Assembly: GCA_032433595.1 (NCBI GenBank)
Contig: JASWJB010000072.1
Span: forward strand, 1-64,000
Length of the DNA stretch: 64,000 nucleotides
Direction of reading: 5' to 3'
Source of the DNA: Conoideocrella luteorostrata
Taxonomy: Eukaryota > Ascomycota > Sordariomycetes > Hypocreales > Clavicipitaceae
Shown here piece after piece: positions 49,346 through 59,850 of the stretch. Within the stretch, counting starts at the first letter, position 1; every line of letters starts with the position of its first letter. Made by a program: the position numbers and the translations under genes. Under the pieces are notes generated by a model that had not been told where the DNA came from, did no database searches, and saw nothing but the letters and a program-made list of their open reading frames with translations.

Positions 49346-49768
49346 TTAATCGGACCTGTGGAAGTAGCGTCCTGTACAGCGGTATATCAATATTATCTCT
49401 GTGGCTATCTCATCAATTATTACTGGCACGTTTGCAGAACTGCCTATCAGTCTAATCGAGTAGCAGTGTCCCAATAAGGGCCTTTGACATGCTGCTAAAA
49501 TGTCATGGAACTCTTCGCTCTCCCATAAGCTTTCAATGTTGCATAAGGCATAGTGAACTACCAGCTGTTTTAATCTGTCGGGGGCTAGTTCTTTGTGGCA
49601 AAATCGTAACAGCGCTGTGATGTCGTCAGCTCTATTATCATGGATGTCGAGCTCTACTAAAGCCTGGTGAAGCTTATGAAGGGAAATATCCATTAGTCGG
49701 TTTATCTCATAACGATCTCCATGGCCATAAACTTGAGCGTGATGTATAAGTGTATCCGCGTCGTCTTT
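49346..49768 (-). pseudogene. C-terminal fragment of a BTB/POZ domain protein
   Basis: The minus-strand frame reads DADTLIHHAQVYGHGDRYEI, then RLMDISLHKLHQALVELDI, then RADDITALLRFCHKE and VVHYALCNIESLWESEEFHD. This is the C-terminal half of a fungal BTB/POZ protein: the 'Y..AD.Y....L' helix, 'A...L...L' helix and 'LV.HYA....E.LW.SEEF' end. The BTB core that should precede it is missing, the frame stops at about 49831, and another frame upstream carries plausible coding sequence, pointing to a frameshift. It lies beside degraded repeats. BTB proteins usually bridge substrates to cullin-3 ligases; this copy is unlikely to work. Confidence 0.6.
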
Positions 49769-50513
49769 TGGTCTTTTTCCATTTCCTGAGTTTTGTTGTG
49801 AACAATGCAGAGGCGACCTATCTGAACCTCATCATCGCCGGACTCAGCCAGCAACGAGAAATCAATAAAGCTTAGCACTAATTGAACACGGAGATCGGCA
49901 CTATTATTGACATCGACAGAAAATTTATCTCTAGTTTAATGCTATTGGTCGAAGCAAACAGCCTTTTTTTCAGTAGGCTAATCCTCACCCTGTCTACGGA
50001 GTACAGACCGGATGATCATCAATAGACCATCGGCTGCCGTCGCATGACCAAAAAATACGCACCAATCAATCAAGTAAGAAGCTCTTTGTGTGATCACAAT
50101 GACGTACAATATTACCCTATCCCGAAGCCCCAAGGCGCCTGCAGTCTTGTACTTCATACACCCCGAGTCAACGAAATCATGGTCAGGATGTAAGGGCGTT
50201 CTCGAAACCTTATTGGTCTAGTTCTGGAGCTAATTTAGCGTTCCCGAACTGTAGGGTCGGCCCTTGCCCAACTCAGAAAGTGTGTGTGCCAGACAGACAG
50301 TGTCCGAACCTCGTGTTGCATCCAACAGATGCAATCGCCGATCATACAAAGAACACCCCCTTCTTTGATACGAGGATATACTCAGCTACTCCACTTTTAG
50401 CGCTGAAGCTTTCGGCCTGTTCTCCTCCTATCATAGGACTGCCCGCTCTGTTGCCTACATCGTAAATGTGACGCAATATTATCCACTCCCAGTCAAGCGT
50501 AAGTATGTAGCCA

Positions 50514-50706
50514 TGTGGGTTGCACAGGGTTGTGTAATAATCTAGATCATTGGCTTTAAATTGAATATATTTATAAGTGTTTGTTATCTAAGAAGAAGAA
50601 AAGAAGTCAAGGTGGGAGGCATGATATCGTCGTATAAATATCGTAGCAGAAAGGTGACCACGTGACGAGCTCTGTGCTTCCTATTGTGCTTGGCGGCATT
50701 CCAACA
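50514..50706 (-). repeat. Dispersed repeat family 2, copy 2 (inverted)
   Basis: Reverse-complement partner of 48239-48444. It ends about 110 bp upstream of the ATG at 50816 and carries a CACGTG site, so it forms part of that gene's upstream region. Confidence 0.75.
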
Positions 50707-50768
50707 AGCCACGACAAACTTCCAATCGCTTACCTTAATCGCGACTGCCTTTTCTACCTACCAGACTC

Positions 50769-50776
50769 TATAAATA
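50769..50776 (+). promoter_or_regulatory. TATA box of the 50816 ORF
   Basis: TATAAATA lies 40 nt before the ATG, implying a very short leader if it is used. Confidence 0.5.
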
Positions 50777-50815
50777 CCGCGGCATCTCTGGCTTGTTAAT
50801 TCGAATAAATTCATA

Positions 50816-51082
50816 ATGCCAACCATCAAGATTAAGTTTTCACTTCCTTCCTCGATTACGTCGTCTGAAGAAAGGGCAAGCAGAATTGAAAACATTACCG
50901 CGAAGCTGCAAAAAGTCAACAGCAAAATTACGCTTGTCTCCGAGGACAGCAAGGACATTTACTACGAAGTTTCCGTCCCTGAAGATTATCAAGCTCAACT
51001 CGATTCTCTCGGAACAGTTTGCCAAACATTCGTTTCACTGCCGGAACCACTAGCGACGGTGTACACGTCAGCACTAGAGTGA
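50816..51082 (+). CDS. Small hypothetical protein, 88 residues
   Basis: An intronless frame begins at the ATG that follows the TATA box. The protein (starting MPTIKIKFSLPSSITSSEE) has an alternating strand-helix look: a hydrophobic strand, a charged helix (RIENITAKLQKVNSKI), another strand pair (DIYYEVSVPEDYQAQLDSLG) and a hydrophobic end. It has no signal peptide and no Cys-rich region. I do not recognise the family. The stop is UGA followed by C (51080-51082), and the frame then stays open for another 132 codons encoding a secretion-like segment and a Cys-rich domain. It may be the whole product, or the head of a read-through protein. Confidence 0.55.
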   Translation: MPTIKIKFSLPSSITSSEERASRIENITAKLQKVNSKITLVSEDSKDIYYEVSVPEDYQAQLDSLGTVCQTFVSLPEPLATVYTSALE

Positions 51083-51481
51083 CCGCCCGCCCTTGTAGCA
51101 CTCTGGAGCTTGGCCCTGTCCCCTCTTGTTGTTGCGAGCCCGATTCCATGTCCTGAAGTCGAGTCAGATAACCCGGCACTTCTGGTCCACAAGAAGCTCG
51201 CTCGGCAGACCTCTTGGACTTTCAACTGCTATGCCCCTGGACAAGCTTGCCGTGGTACAGGAGCAACTTCAGCGGGAGGAACCAGCGCTGTGTCTTGCTC
51301 TCCTATCAGCTCTCAGGGATGCACCCAGTACTCATTCAATGGCGGAGGTGACTGGAGGTTGACTGGATACTTAAACCGCCAATGTACAGGGGAGGTGATT
51401 GTTAGTGTGAATGGTGGAAACGTTGGATGTCTTACGGCTCCGGTTAATTGGAGTCGATTTATTGTCAGTTCCATTGACTGA
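51083..51481 (+). CDS. Secreted-type small Cys-rich ORF lacking its own ATG
   Basis: This frame is continuous and in phase with the upstream 88-codon ORF; only the UGA at 51080-51082 separates them. It reads PPALVALWSLALSPLVVASP, a typical signal-peptide core and cleavage region, then a short pro-region ending in HKKLARQ, then a domain of about 85 residues with six Cys (FNCYAPGQAC, AVSCSP, GCTQYS, QCTGEV, VGCLTAP). Length, Cys spacing and Gly/Ser content fit a small secreted fungal effector or antimicrobial-type protein, but I recognise no named family. No ATG precedes the signal-like segment. A first exon could be spliced to the TAG acceptor at 51096-51098, but I found no matching in-phase donor nearby. 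Confidence 0.5.
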   Translation, partial: PPALVALWSLALSPLVVASPIPCPEVESDNPALLVHKKLARQTSWTFNCYAPGQACRGTGATSAGGTSAVSCSPISSQGCTQYSFNGGGDWRLTGYLNRQCTGEVIVSVNGGNVGCLTAPVNWSRFIVSSID

Positions 51482-51945
51482 ATGGCCAGGTCCGGGGATT
51501 GGATGTGACATGAGTTATAAGACTGGAGATCGGTTTCCCTAGTCAGGCTGAATCATTCCTTATCATCACAGCCTTTGATATTATTTGATAGTTTACCACA
51601 CTGATATAAAAGTCATTACACGAGTAAACACCGTCGCTCACTTACCGCGATGATTGTGTCAAGCCAAAGAGTCGTAAAGGGTTCTTCCTTGCATTTATCT
51701 ACGTATTAACTAATAACAGCACCGCACTGGCGACCGATAACTGGTGGTTAAATCATTTATTCATTCAAAATTGTCTCGTAATCTACCTCGTCATCCATCT
51801 CGTCATCCATCTCGTAATCATCCATCATTGGCCAGTGAAAGCCCAGTACAAAAGACGCAAGTCAAGTCATTTCTAATTCCCAAAAATACTCAACAACATG
51901 TGTCAAAGTGGATGCCGTAGGATTGCTAGGCGATAACGAACAAAA
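51482..51945. other. Convergent 3' intergenic region
   Basis: AT-rich sequence between the Cys-rich ORF and the laccase stop. No gene is seen. Confidence 0.45.
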
Positions 51946-53676
51946 TCAGACTCCAGAGTCCTCTTGCACAAGCCCTGTTCGATTTTGAAACGTGTTCCAA
52001 CTGTTGCACACATCTTGGACGTATTTGCGGTTGGTGATGCGCGGGATTTCGCGTTTTCTTTCCACAAACTGGACAGCGAACCCCTCAGTGGTATGCCACC
52101 CAATGTGGCAATGCATGAGCCACACGCCAGGATTGTCTGTGATCCAAGCCATGACGAGGTAGCCTGCTGATGGAAGCATTGCGGTATCTCTGCGAGCTGG
52201 GTTCACTGTATTCAGGCTCACGCTCGACGAGTAGTTTCCAGTTCCTTGGGCGAGGACGTAAAAATCGTGACCATGCAAGTGAATAGGATGCGGGATTGGC
52301 ATATTTGTTTCGACGACAAAATAAACCCATTGATTAGCCTTGGGCGTTTCGAACACAGCCGCGCTGGCATTGTAATTGGTTGGGCCGTTGAGAATCGATC
52401 GCAGCGTTGGCTTTCCCCAATCAACAACCATGGTAGTGCTGTTCAGGTACCACCTGAAAAGCCCAGCCGGGTTCCTGCCAAGCGTAACGTTTTGTCGATC
52501 AGTCGAGGACGCCGGGCCGACTGTTTTTTGAACAAATGGGACAATGTTTCTCGTTTCGTCTCCACAGTCGTTCGTATATGAGTAGCCGCTGGTGGCCGGT
52601 GTTTTTTTGCTGTTGCCGTAGTTGACAATGCCTCTGATATTGTCCGTGCTGCCGTTCTCTCCGCATACGGTTTGGGGAATAGCCCGCATCCAGAAGCTGT
52701 CAGCTATGCTGGCCTGGTTTGCAGTGACAATAATGTCGTATCGTTGGCCTGGAAAGAAAAAGTAAGCATTAAAATTTGGTACTGGCAACAATTTTCACGG
52801 GTTCTTACCCATTCCTATATCCAAAACTGTTGTATCATACGGTCTGATAGGGACTAAATCGGATGCGATCACCTTCATTGTATGATTGTCAATGGAGAAT
52901 TTGAAATGGTTATCAATCGCCGCATTCACTAAACGCATGCGATAAGATTTTCCAGGAGTGAAAGAAACATTCAACCGTGACCCGGTTGTGATATTACCCG
53001 AGGTGTACACATTGGTGCCGTTGATCAAACCATTCTCGAGTGTGACTGGCCCATTTATCTGGGTAGCGGTGTACTGTTCATCCATGGTTCTATGGCCCCA
53101 ATCGTTCAAGAAGACCATACCCAGGTCTTCGTCGTAGTTTGCCGTCGCCGGACCGTTGATGATTATTCCTCCAAAGACCCCATCCCACGCCTGTAGACCC
53201 AAGTGCGAATGGTACCAGGTCGAGCCGTACTGAGTGGCTTTCCATTTATATGTCATGCTTCTGCCCCTCGGAACGGGGCACTGGGTAATGGAAGGAACAC
53301 CATCATTTTGGTTGGTGTAGTTTTGGCGTATACCGTGCCAATGGATAGTTGTGCCGTTTGTAGACTGGGTGAGAGAGTTCGTGACGTGGATAACCACAGT
53401 ATCACCCCAGTCAGCAAAAAGTGTTGGGCCAGGTATGCTCCCATTGATAGTCATGGCGTAACGGGGAACGCCATCTGGGGCAACGGTGCCGTCTTTCAGC
53501 TCAAGGTAATACTCCCGAGTAATTCCAGTGTCCAAGACTTCGTTCTCGTAATCTGTGGCAACGGAATAGCCACACCACGAGCTACGATCATTGGCGGTAT
53601 TTTTGCAGTTGCAGTAGTTCGTGCCCAACGACAAGCTCGCCGTGAGTGCTAAATGTAGAAACAGATGTCGGAACAT
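51946..53676 (-). CDS. Laccase (ascomycete multicopper oxidase)
   Basis: Two exons (52809-53676 and 51946-52748) with a 60-nt intron (GTAAGA, CCAG) give 556 residues. Laccases oxidise phenols with reduction of oxygen to water, outside the cell. The start at 53676 gives a clear signal peptide (MFRHLFLHLALTASLSLG); the frame is open 27 codons further up but that extension is not signal-like. All four copper motifs are intact: HWHG (residues 112-115), WYHSHLG (154-160), HPIHLHGHDF (443-452) and HCHIGWH (502-508). The C-terminus is DSGV, the conserved ascomycete plug motif. Many N-glycosylation sequons are present. It lies between two inverted repeat copies in a repeat-rich tract. Substrate cannot be read from sequence; pigment or phenol oxidation are the usual roles. 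Confidence 0.94.
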
Positions 53677-56319
53677 AGAATTGACTGAATAGAGTTGAGG
53701 TTTATGTGTAAAAAATTGTGTATAGGGGTGTATGCTGAATGCGTTTTTGTTTATCAAAAAAAAAAAAAAAAAATCCTTTCACAAAGCTACATGTTCGGCA
53801 GCCTCACATTTATATGTACACACATCGTCAGTGTTCCCTGTGACGGTGGTGTGGTGCAATACGGTCCGGTCCAGCCTCGTGATACTCCGCCGTGGATCAT
53901 GCTCTGCGGTTTTTCAAACTATTGCAGCTGTAGCGACCGATCTAGATTCGTTTTCGGTTCAGCTTTTGACATTTCGTTGCTGGAAGCTGAGAATCACGAT
54001 GCCGTATTACCCATGCCCACAAAATGTCGGCTATCCTCGCATGGGCATCCCAACCATGCCTGGCAGGGCTGCGATGATGCTGGTGGTGGGGCATCAACAT
54101 GCATACCTGGCAATTCTCAGAAGTCACTCTATTTCGCATCTCAATTCTCGGGTTGACAAGATCGAATTGGCACTCAGCGCATCTCTCACCAGCTGAGACT
54201 TTTTCCGTTTTCTTCATTTTTTTTTTTCCCTTGGCCCGCAGCTGAGGCACGCACAACGAGATTACGCCTTCGCCTTCTTCGCTGTTCAGGGGCTCCATGT
54301 CCTGACTGAGATCTTGAAACATTCAATTTACCAATAAGCAAGAGTCATGCCAATTTCTGGTATGGCAGAATACCTTGAGCTGCATAAATAACTCTTGTTT
54401 CTTGCATAATGTCGCCAACCACTTAATCCCTGCACCTTTTCGGGCACACACCGCAAAATGTCATGAGAAGGTACCCCTACCAGCCATCGCTTGTGTTAAT
54501 TTTATCTTGATTCAGTGGACACTCCGGATCTATCGCCGACCTCGATCTTTTCTAGATATGTCGCCGACCTCAAGATTTTCAGCTGAATGCTTACGAGTAT
54601 AGTATAGGTGGACTATATGTCGATTTCGTTGCGGTGAGCTGTGAAGGCCTGCGCATTGTCCCAAATACGCTCTGAGAAAATATTGGCCAAGCGTTCCTTT
54701 CTTAGCGACTGTCTTCTTCGCAAACCACAAAACCACCAAAAGTCCTGAAGGGGCGCTAGTCACACGCAATAGGATCGCCCTGTACCCTGGCGAGACATTT
54801 TCGGCTACTCCCTCTCTGATCATTTTCTGGTCACTGCTCTGGTCTCTATACCCAATTAAGCTTGGCTTGAGGCCCTTAGCAGAACGGCATCGATCGGCGC
54901 ATCCTGAAAACAAGTGAAACATGAGCAAACCTACATTCGCATTCGCTGGGCCGTCGTTCACTAGTTAATAGCCTCCTTTCTGTCCCTGCGCACGACTTTG
55001 TAGGTGGCTGCCACGAGATCTGCCATTGATGGAGGGTACGTATTTTCTGGTATTCCGCCGGCGGGCTCAAGTCAACGAGGCTAGTCAGGATCGCCGGTTG
55101 GCATAAGTAATATCACAGATCAAAGACTCCCTAGCGCTATTTGAACAACCAGGATGGGAAATTCTGAAGGCTGTACGGAGTATTGACCCAGCCACATATT
55201 AGTGCCCGCGCAGCCTTACAGATGTGGGTCATGCATTCTATTATATCTAGTGTGCATGGTCCTACCTGGGCGATCCGCTTTAGTGGCCAATGAGAACAAG
55301 GATTGATGTTCTCCGTATGCATTTCTGTGACAACGCGCCCAGCATGAAATTCTCGGAATCCCGAGAAGCACACGTGATGCTTCTGCAAGGCTGGCCAGCC
55401 AATGGAACCTAGTCGATAAAAGGTATTCTATACACTGCCTAATTCTCTGATGGTACGGAGTAGAGGTCACTGAAATACCCCTCTTTATTACAATGACGTG
55501 CGTCACACTTCGCAGGTTACCTGGGTCACTGGAAGTCTCAAGGGAAAAAAAAATAAAAGTGGGCCACCACCGCAGCAGTTGCCCCGGGATTCTAGGAGAT
55601 GTGTGAGACAGGCAATAATGACGTACATACTTATAAACGAGGCACTCTTCTGGCCGGCCAAAGCTCCGCTGACAGGCCAACATACCTGATTACTAGTATT
55701 CCACGGATCTTTTCATGCTGCAATAGTCTGGAACATCCATCCTCATCGTGCTAATGAGTGCGAAGGGCGGAGATCAAGGACGGAGAATATACTCCGTACG
55801 CTTGAGGGAAAACGACATGCTTTCTCGCGCTCCAATGAAAAACTCTATCAGCTGATTCACCATCTAGGACTAATGCATGCGACCACACGCAGCAGAAAGC
55901 TCACCATTCCGTCCGCTCTGACCTAGATAAACTTTTGACCAGCAGATTAGTAGTATGAAATGTACAAGTATCAGCTGTAATGGACTGGCCTTGGGGCATC
56001 TGCAAACAAGCGTCAATTGTAATATCTATAAGCTTGAGGAGAGAGAAGAGAGAAGGAGAGGGAGCGAGAAGCTCCCTTCCTCCCTTCTCTACGCTGCTAG
56101 ACTAACGCGCTACGGTATGCCTGTCTTGTCCCTCCACTCCCCGTCAGCGCGCGCCTTGTAGGTACGCGAGCTTAAGCTCGAGTCCTTAACAATAAAGCCT
56201 TAAAGTTTTTATAAATTATTTAATATAATACTTTCTTTATATTAAAAAGGGTTTAATATAATATTATATATTAAAAAAACACTTAAGTAAGAATTTTATA
56301 AATATTAAGTTAAGCTTAA
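53677..56319. other. Laccase upstream region, no clear gene
   Basis: It contains a poly-A tract (53757-53773) close to the laccase start, ACGGAGTA-type motifs at 55174, 55454 and 55791, and a very AT-rich block at 56180-56319. Short frames (for example 53942-54322, minus) contain scattered Cys and His but no recognisable finger. Confidence 0.45.
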
Positions 56320-56777
56320 GTATTTTGTGCGGGGATTTGATTATTCCTAGGGTAGCTACGCGGGGGAAAGATTGTTGTTTTGCAGAGAAGACGTTAGTTA
56401 GCTTTTGATCAGTGTATTTATAGTTAGCATAGTGACCCTCAGAATAAAAAGAAACTATGCCTTCTTCGTGAAGCAAATTAACACTTTAGAATTCAGATCG
56501 CGCCTTTTTGAGCCTATTATTACTGATACTGACCACTTGAATACTCGAGCCATTTGATCAAATGTAGTAAAACAAGACTACTGAACCAATTGAGAAACAA
56601 CCCAACGTCTCACGATACGGAGAACCGACCTTGACCTACGATCCTGTCTGCACGCCCACAGGCAGTCTTCACAACAAGACAACAAGATCCTGGATACACG
56701 AACCAATTGATCAATTAATACTGAATAGTACGACCATCCGTACAGGTTGTTTGGTGTGTTCTTTTCTTCCTGACAAA
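56320..56777 (-). repeat. Dispersed repeat family 3, copy 2 (inverted)
   Basis: Reverse-complement partner of 48792-49248, the same length within a base and alignable end to end. With copy 1 it encloses 7.1 kb containing the BTB fragment, the ORF pair and the laccase. Confidence 0.85.
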
Positions 56778-57365
56778 CTACCTCGTGGAACCTTAATATT
56801 TATAGGTAGGAATAGAAAATACATTTACTCTCTTTACTTATAAATCTATATAGCCTTTATAGTGTTATCTTAGCTTAGGACTCTAATTAGTGGTGTACCT
56901 TATATACCTATGTTTACTAAATACACTCCCTAGTCTAGTCTAAAGACGGTTCGCAAATAAGAGTATATAATAGTTATAGTTAATAAGTGCTATAGTGCCT
57001 ATGCCAAAATGCGCAAATTTAACAAACTAGAAGGTATAATCTCCCTCTGCTCTATTATGTCCCATTTTAGTTTAGCTCTAACATTCGATCAGCCTCCAGA
57101 TATCTTCTTTAGCAACTTATTAAAGACTCTCTTTACATTAATTACTAGTATGGGATTACCCAGCGGTCGTGGGCTAGTCATAAGACTAAGTTTTGTAAAG
57201 TCCGACGCTATCGAAAAAGTCAAACCAGATGACCCCTGCCGACCGACTATAAATAGCTGCGGGGCGCTTAAAGTAACCGAACTGGCCACTACCCGTCGTC
57301 CACGATCGGGCACTAACATCTTTTCATCTATCCGGTTGCGTCATATTAGCGCACATAACAGGCGT

Positions 57366-57397
57366 GTGGCTGGCTGACTGGCTGGCTGACTGGCTGA
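57366..57397. repeat. TGGCTGGCTGAC tandem repeat
   Basis: About two and a half copies of a 12-bp unit, itself built from TGGC/TGAC blocks. Confidence 0.75.
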
Positions 57398-59682
57398 ATG
57401 CTAAATTTTATGTGCATTTGTAACTATTTAGTCCAGACTTTAGATTGTGATTATGGTTGTGGCGGCCTGGATTAAGGGAAACTAGATGCTTCCCTATGCC
57501 CCTTTGGAAGACGTGCCTTTCGCTGAATACACCACTTAATATCACTTCATAAGCCAATAAATAGGAAATTGTATCAAGGAGGACAGGCAGTTGCCGGCCA
57601 TAGTCCAAGCCGGTCTCCTTCGAGCCCATCCAAATTCTCTGCAGCCAACTCTGCGGCCAAACCTCTTCTAGCTAAGCTATACAGGCTAGCCAAACTAGAG
57701 AGTCGAGATGATCAGGACTACACCTGCCGGGGAGCTGGAGTTGACGTTCGCTGTCATCGGAAAAAGCTTGCCGGTCCGCGCTACTGTAGCTCGATTACAT
57801 CGTTGAGCATATCGTACTCTACCACGACTTGCCGAGCTGTAAGTCTAGAGTGTCTGTATCCATAACACTTCCGAATACACGGGAACCATGTATTAGTCTC
57901 TATTTCACCAAGCATTGCCGGTGGCGGCATCGTTACTTCATCGTTATCGGAGGGCTCGCACACCCTTACTCGAGCTAAGAAACACAATTATTGGACGGCA
58001 GACTACGGAACGTATCGATAAGGCCTGGAACCTCTTGGCCCTATTGAAATGACGGCAAGTGGGCTTTTCATGGATGTCTCAATTACACGCCGCAGGCGGG
58101 AAGCCAGCCTCGTCCTGCACTTACAACTGTCAAGTTTTGCTCATATTATTTGGCGGCGCATTTTTCGCTTTACCATTTTAGACTAGCTTAGTAGTGTTTG
58201 TATTGATCGCTTCGCCGTAGTTCGTCAACAGATATTAGGGTCGGAGATTTCACAGCCTTGTGGATGTGTGTGGCCACTATTGCCTTCACGTAGTACTGTA
58301 TAGCGATTTTCTTCTTTGACAGAGAATTCCATACTTCCACAACGGAAAGCCAAAATGATAGCTCATCAGCTAGTAGATAGTCTATGTCTCAACTGGTGTC
58401 GGCGGGTAAATTTGAACCAATTGATTCGTCTCATGAAGCACTTCATTCCTACAACTTCTAAATTAGTATGTTGTGCGGAGCATGCAAACGTGGCTTGCTT
58501 ACGCACAACCTTATTGCCACTCGACGCCTCACGGCACCACTTTCCCGCCATTTCCCGTCCGAGAAGCCGCCGGCACGTGAAATGTCTCAAAGAGAAATAT
58601 ACAGCCCAACGCAAAACGAGAATTGAGATGGAAGTGTCATGCGTCATGATCTTGAACGCTCTCAGCTTCACCGCAGGAACTCGATAGTGTGACAACGCCA
58701 CAACTGGCAGACAACCATTTCGTCCGGTCTCCGCTTCGTCCGACGACATGAACCGTCCGCATTTGGTAATTCGGAGTAGTCCTAACGCGCCAGCTGAGAC
58801 GGAAACTGTACTCCGGTCGCCTCATGCATCCCTCCTGCAACCTCGACCTCGGGATTTATCTCACCGTTGGCGTGCTGCAAGTGTGCCACACTGGTTGGAC
58901 TACGCGCGTTTAGTGCAGCATGACCACACTACGACGTGTAGATATAATCTCGTGCATTATCTGGTAAATTCTGGTCTAACTGCGTTGTTTGGTAGCGACG
59001 GCATTGTCGTTGACATATTTATATAGGCTAGTGCGTGGTTGGCACTTGCTAGGACAAGATTGGTGACATGTTTGGCAAACTAGTCGATCGCAGCAGCCAG
59101 TTAGGTAACAGAATAGAAAGTCACACACGGCCCGCTGCCGGTGTGTCAATAGTTAACCAGACGCTATATCGCCCTTGCTTGCGGGCGCAGTCGGACGTCT
59201 GAGAGAGTACTGAGGGAGAGTCGTCTACAACTCCCACGGTGGCAGCGCCGCATTCTAGATCCACGGATGGTTGATCATAGCTCCGAGATTGGCTTGAAGC
59301 AAACCTAAAATCTAACGTATCGGACTAAGTTGGCTTCGCTATGGAATGTGGCAGATGAGTTCAACCAGCGCTTGCAGTCGCTGACTCCAAAACAGCCACG
59401 CTGCAACCCGCCTGCATGACATTTAGTCCAGATTGCTCGCTTCGAACGTTTTCTGATTCGTCGGAGCATAGAACAGCACATTAACGTGACTGCATCAAGA
59501 CATGAGCTTCTATCGTGGCTGGCTGAGATGCTGGCAGCTTCACGGTGACACCGTTCGCCAATCCGTTTCAAGAACGCTACCACCATCTCATAGAGGGTCA
59601 CATTTCAAGCCAACGCTCCATGTGGGCTATCGACTTATATCTTATCTTGTGCTTTGTTTCTCTTGCTACGAGAACTAAAAAG

Positions 59683-59690
59683 TATAAAAG
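59683..59690 (+). promoter_or_regulatory. TATA box of the protease-fusion gene
   Basis: TATAAAAG lies 161 bp before the ATG, followed by a CT/AT-rich leader with a T run at 59822-59832. A strong TATA box suggests inducible rather than housekeeping expression (inference). Confidence 0.55.
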
Positions 59691-59850
59691 GCCCTCTTCC
59701 AGTCCAGAGCTGAGAAGAAAACGAAACATCTCATCATCAACAACTACCACAGCATTCTCAAGTATCAGTCTTTTATCGACGTTTCAAGTCCCCAATCTCA
59801 TTCAAACTAGTATTATCTTACTTTTTTTTTTTAACCTTATCATCACCAAG

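Larger units (their letters stand above)
56778..59850. other. Degraded, probably repeat-derived 3-kb region
   Basis: AT-rich at the left, then mixed. Frames at 57009-57629 on both strands have coding-like amino-acid composition but start nowhere convincing and match no family I know. A short tandem repeat of TGGCTGGCTGAC occurs at 57366-57397. The last 200 bp form the promoter of the protease fusion. Confidence 0.4.

Noticed and set aside
53942..54322. Cys/His-containing minus-strand frame
   Set aside because: The spacing does not match any zinc-binding motif, and the sequence is low in complexity (Lys/Glu runs).
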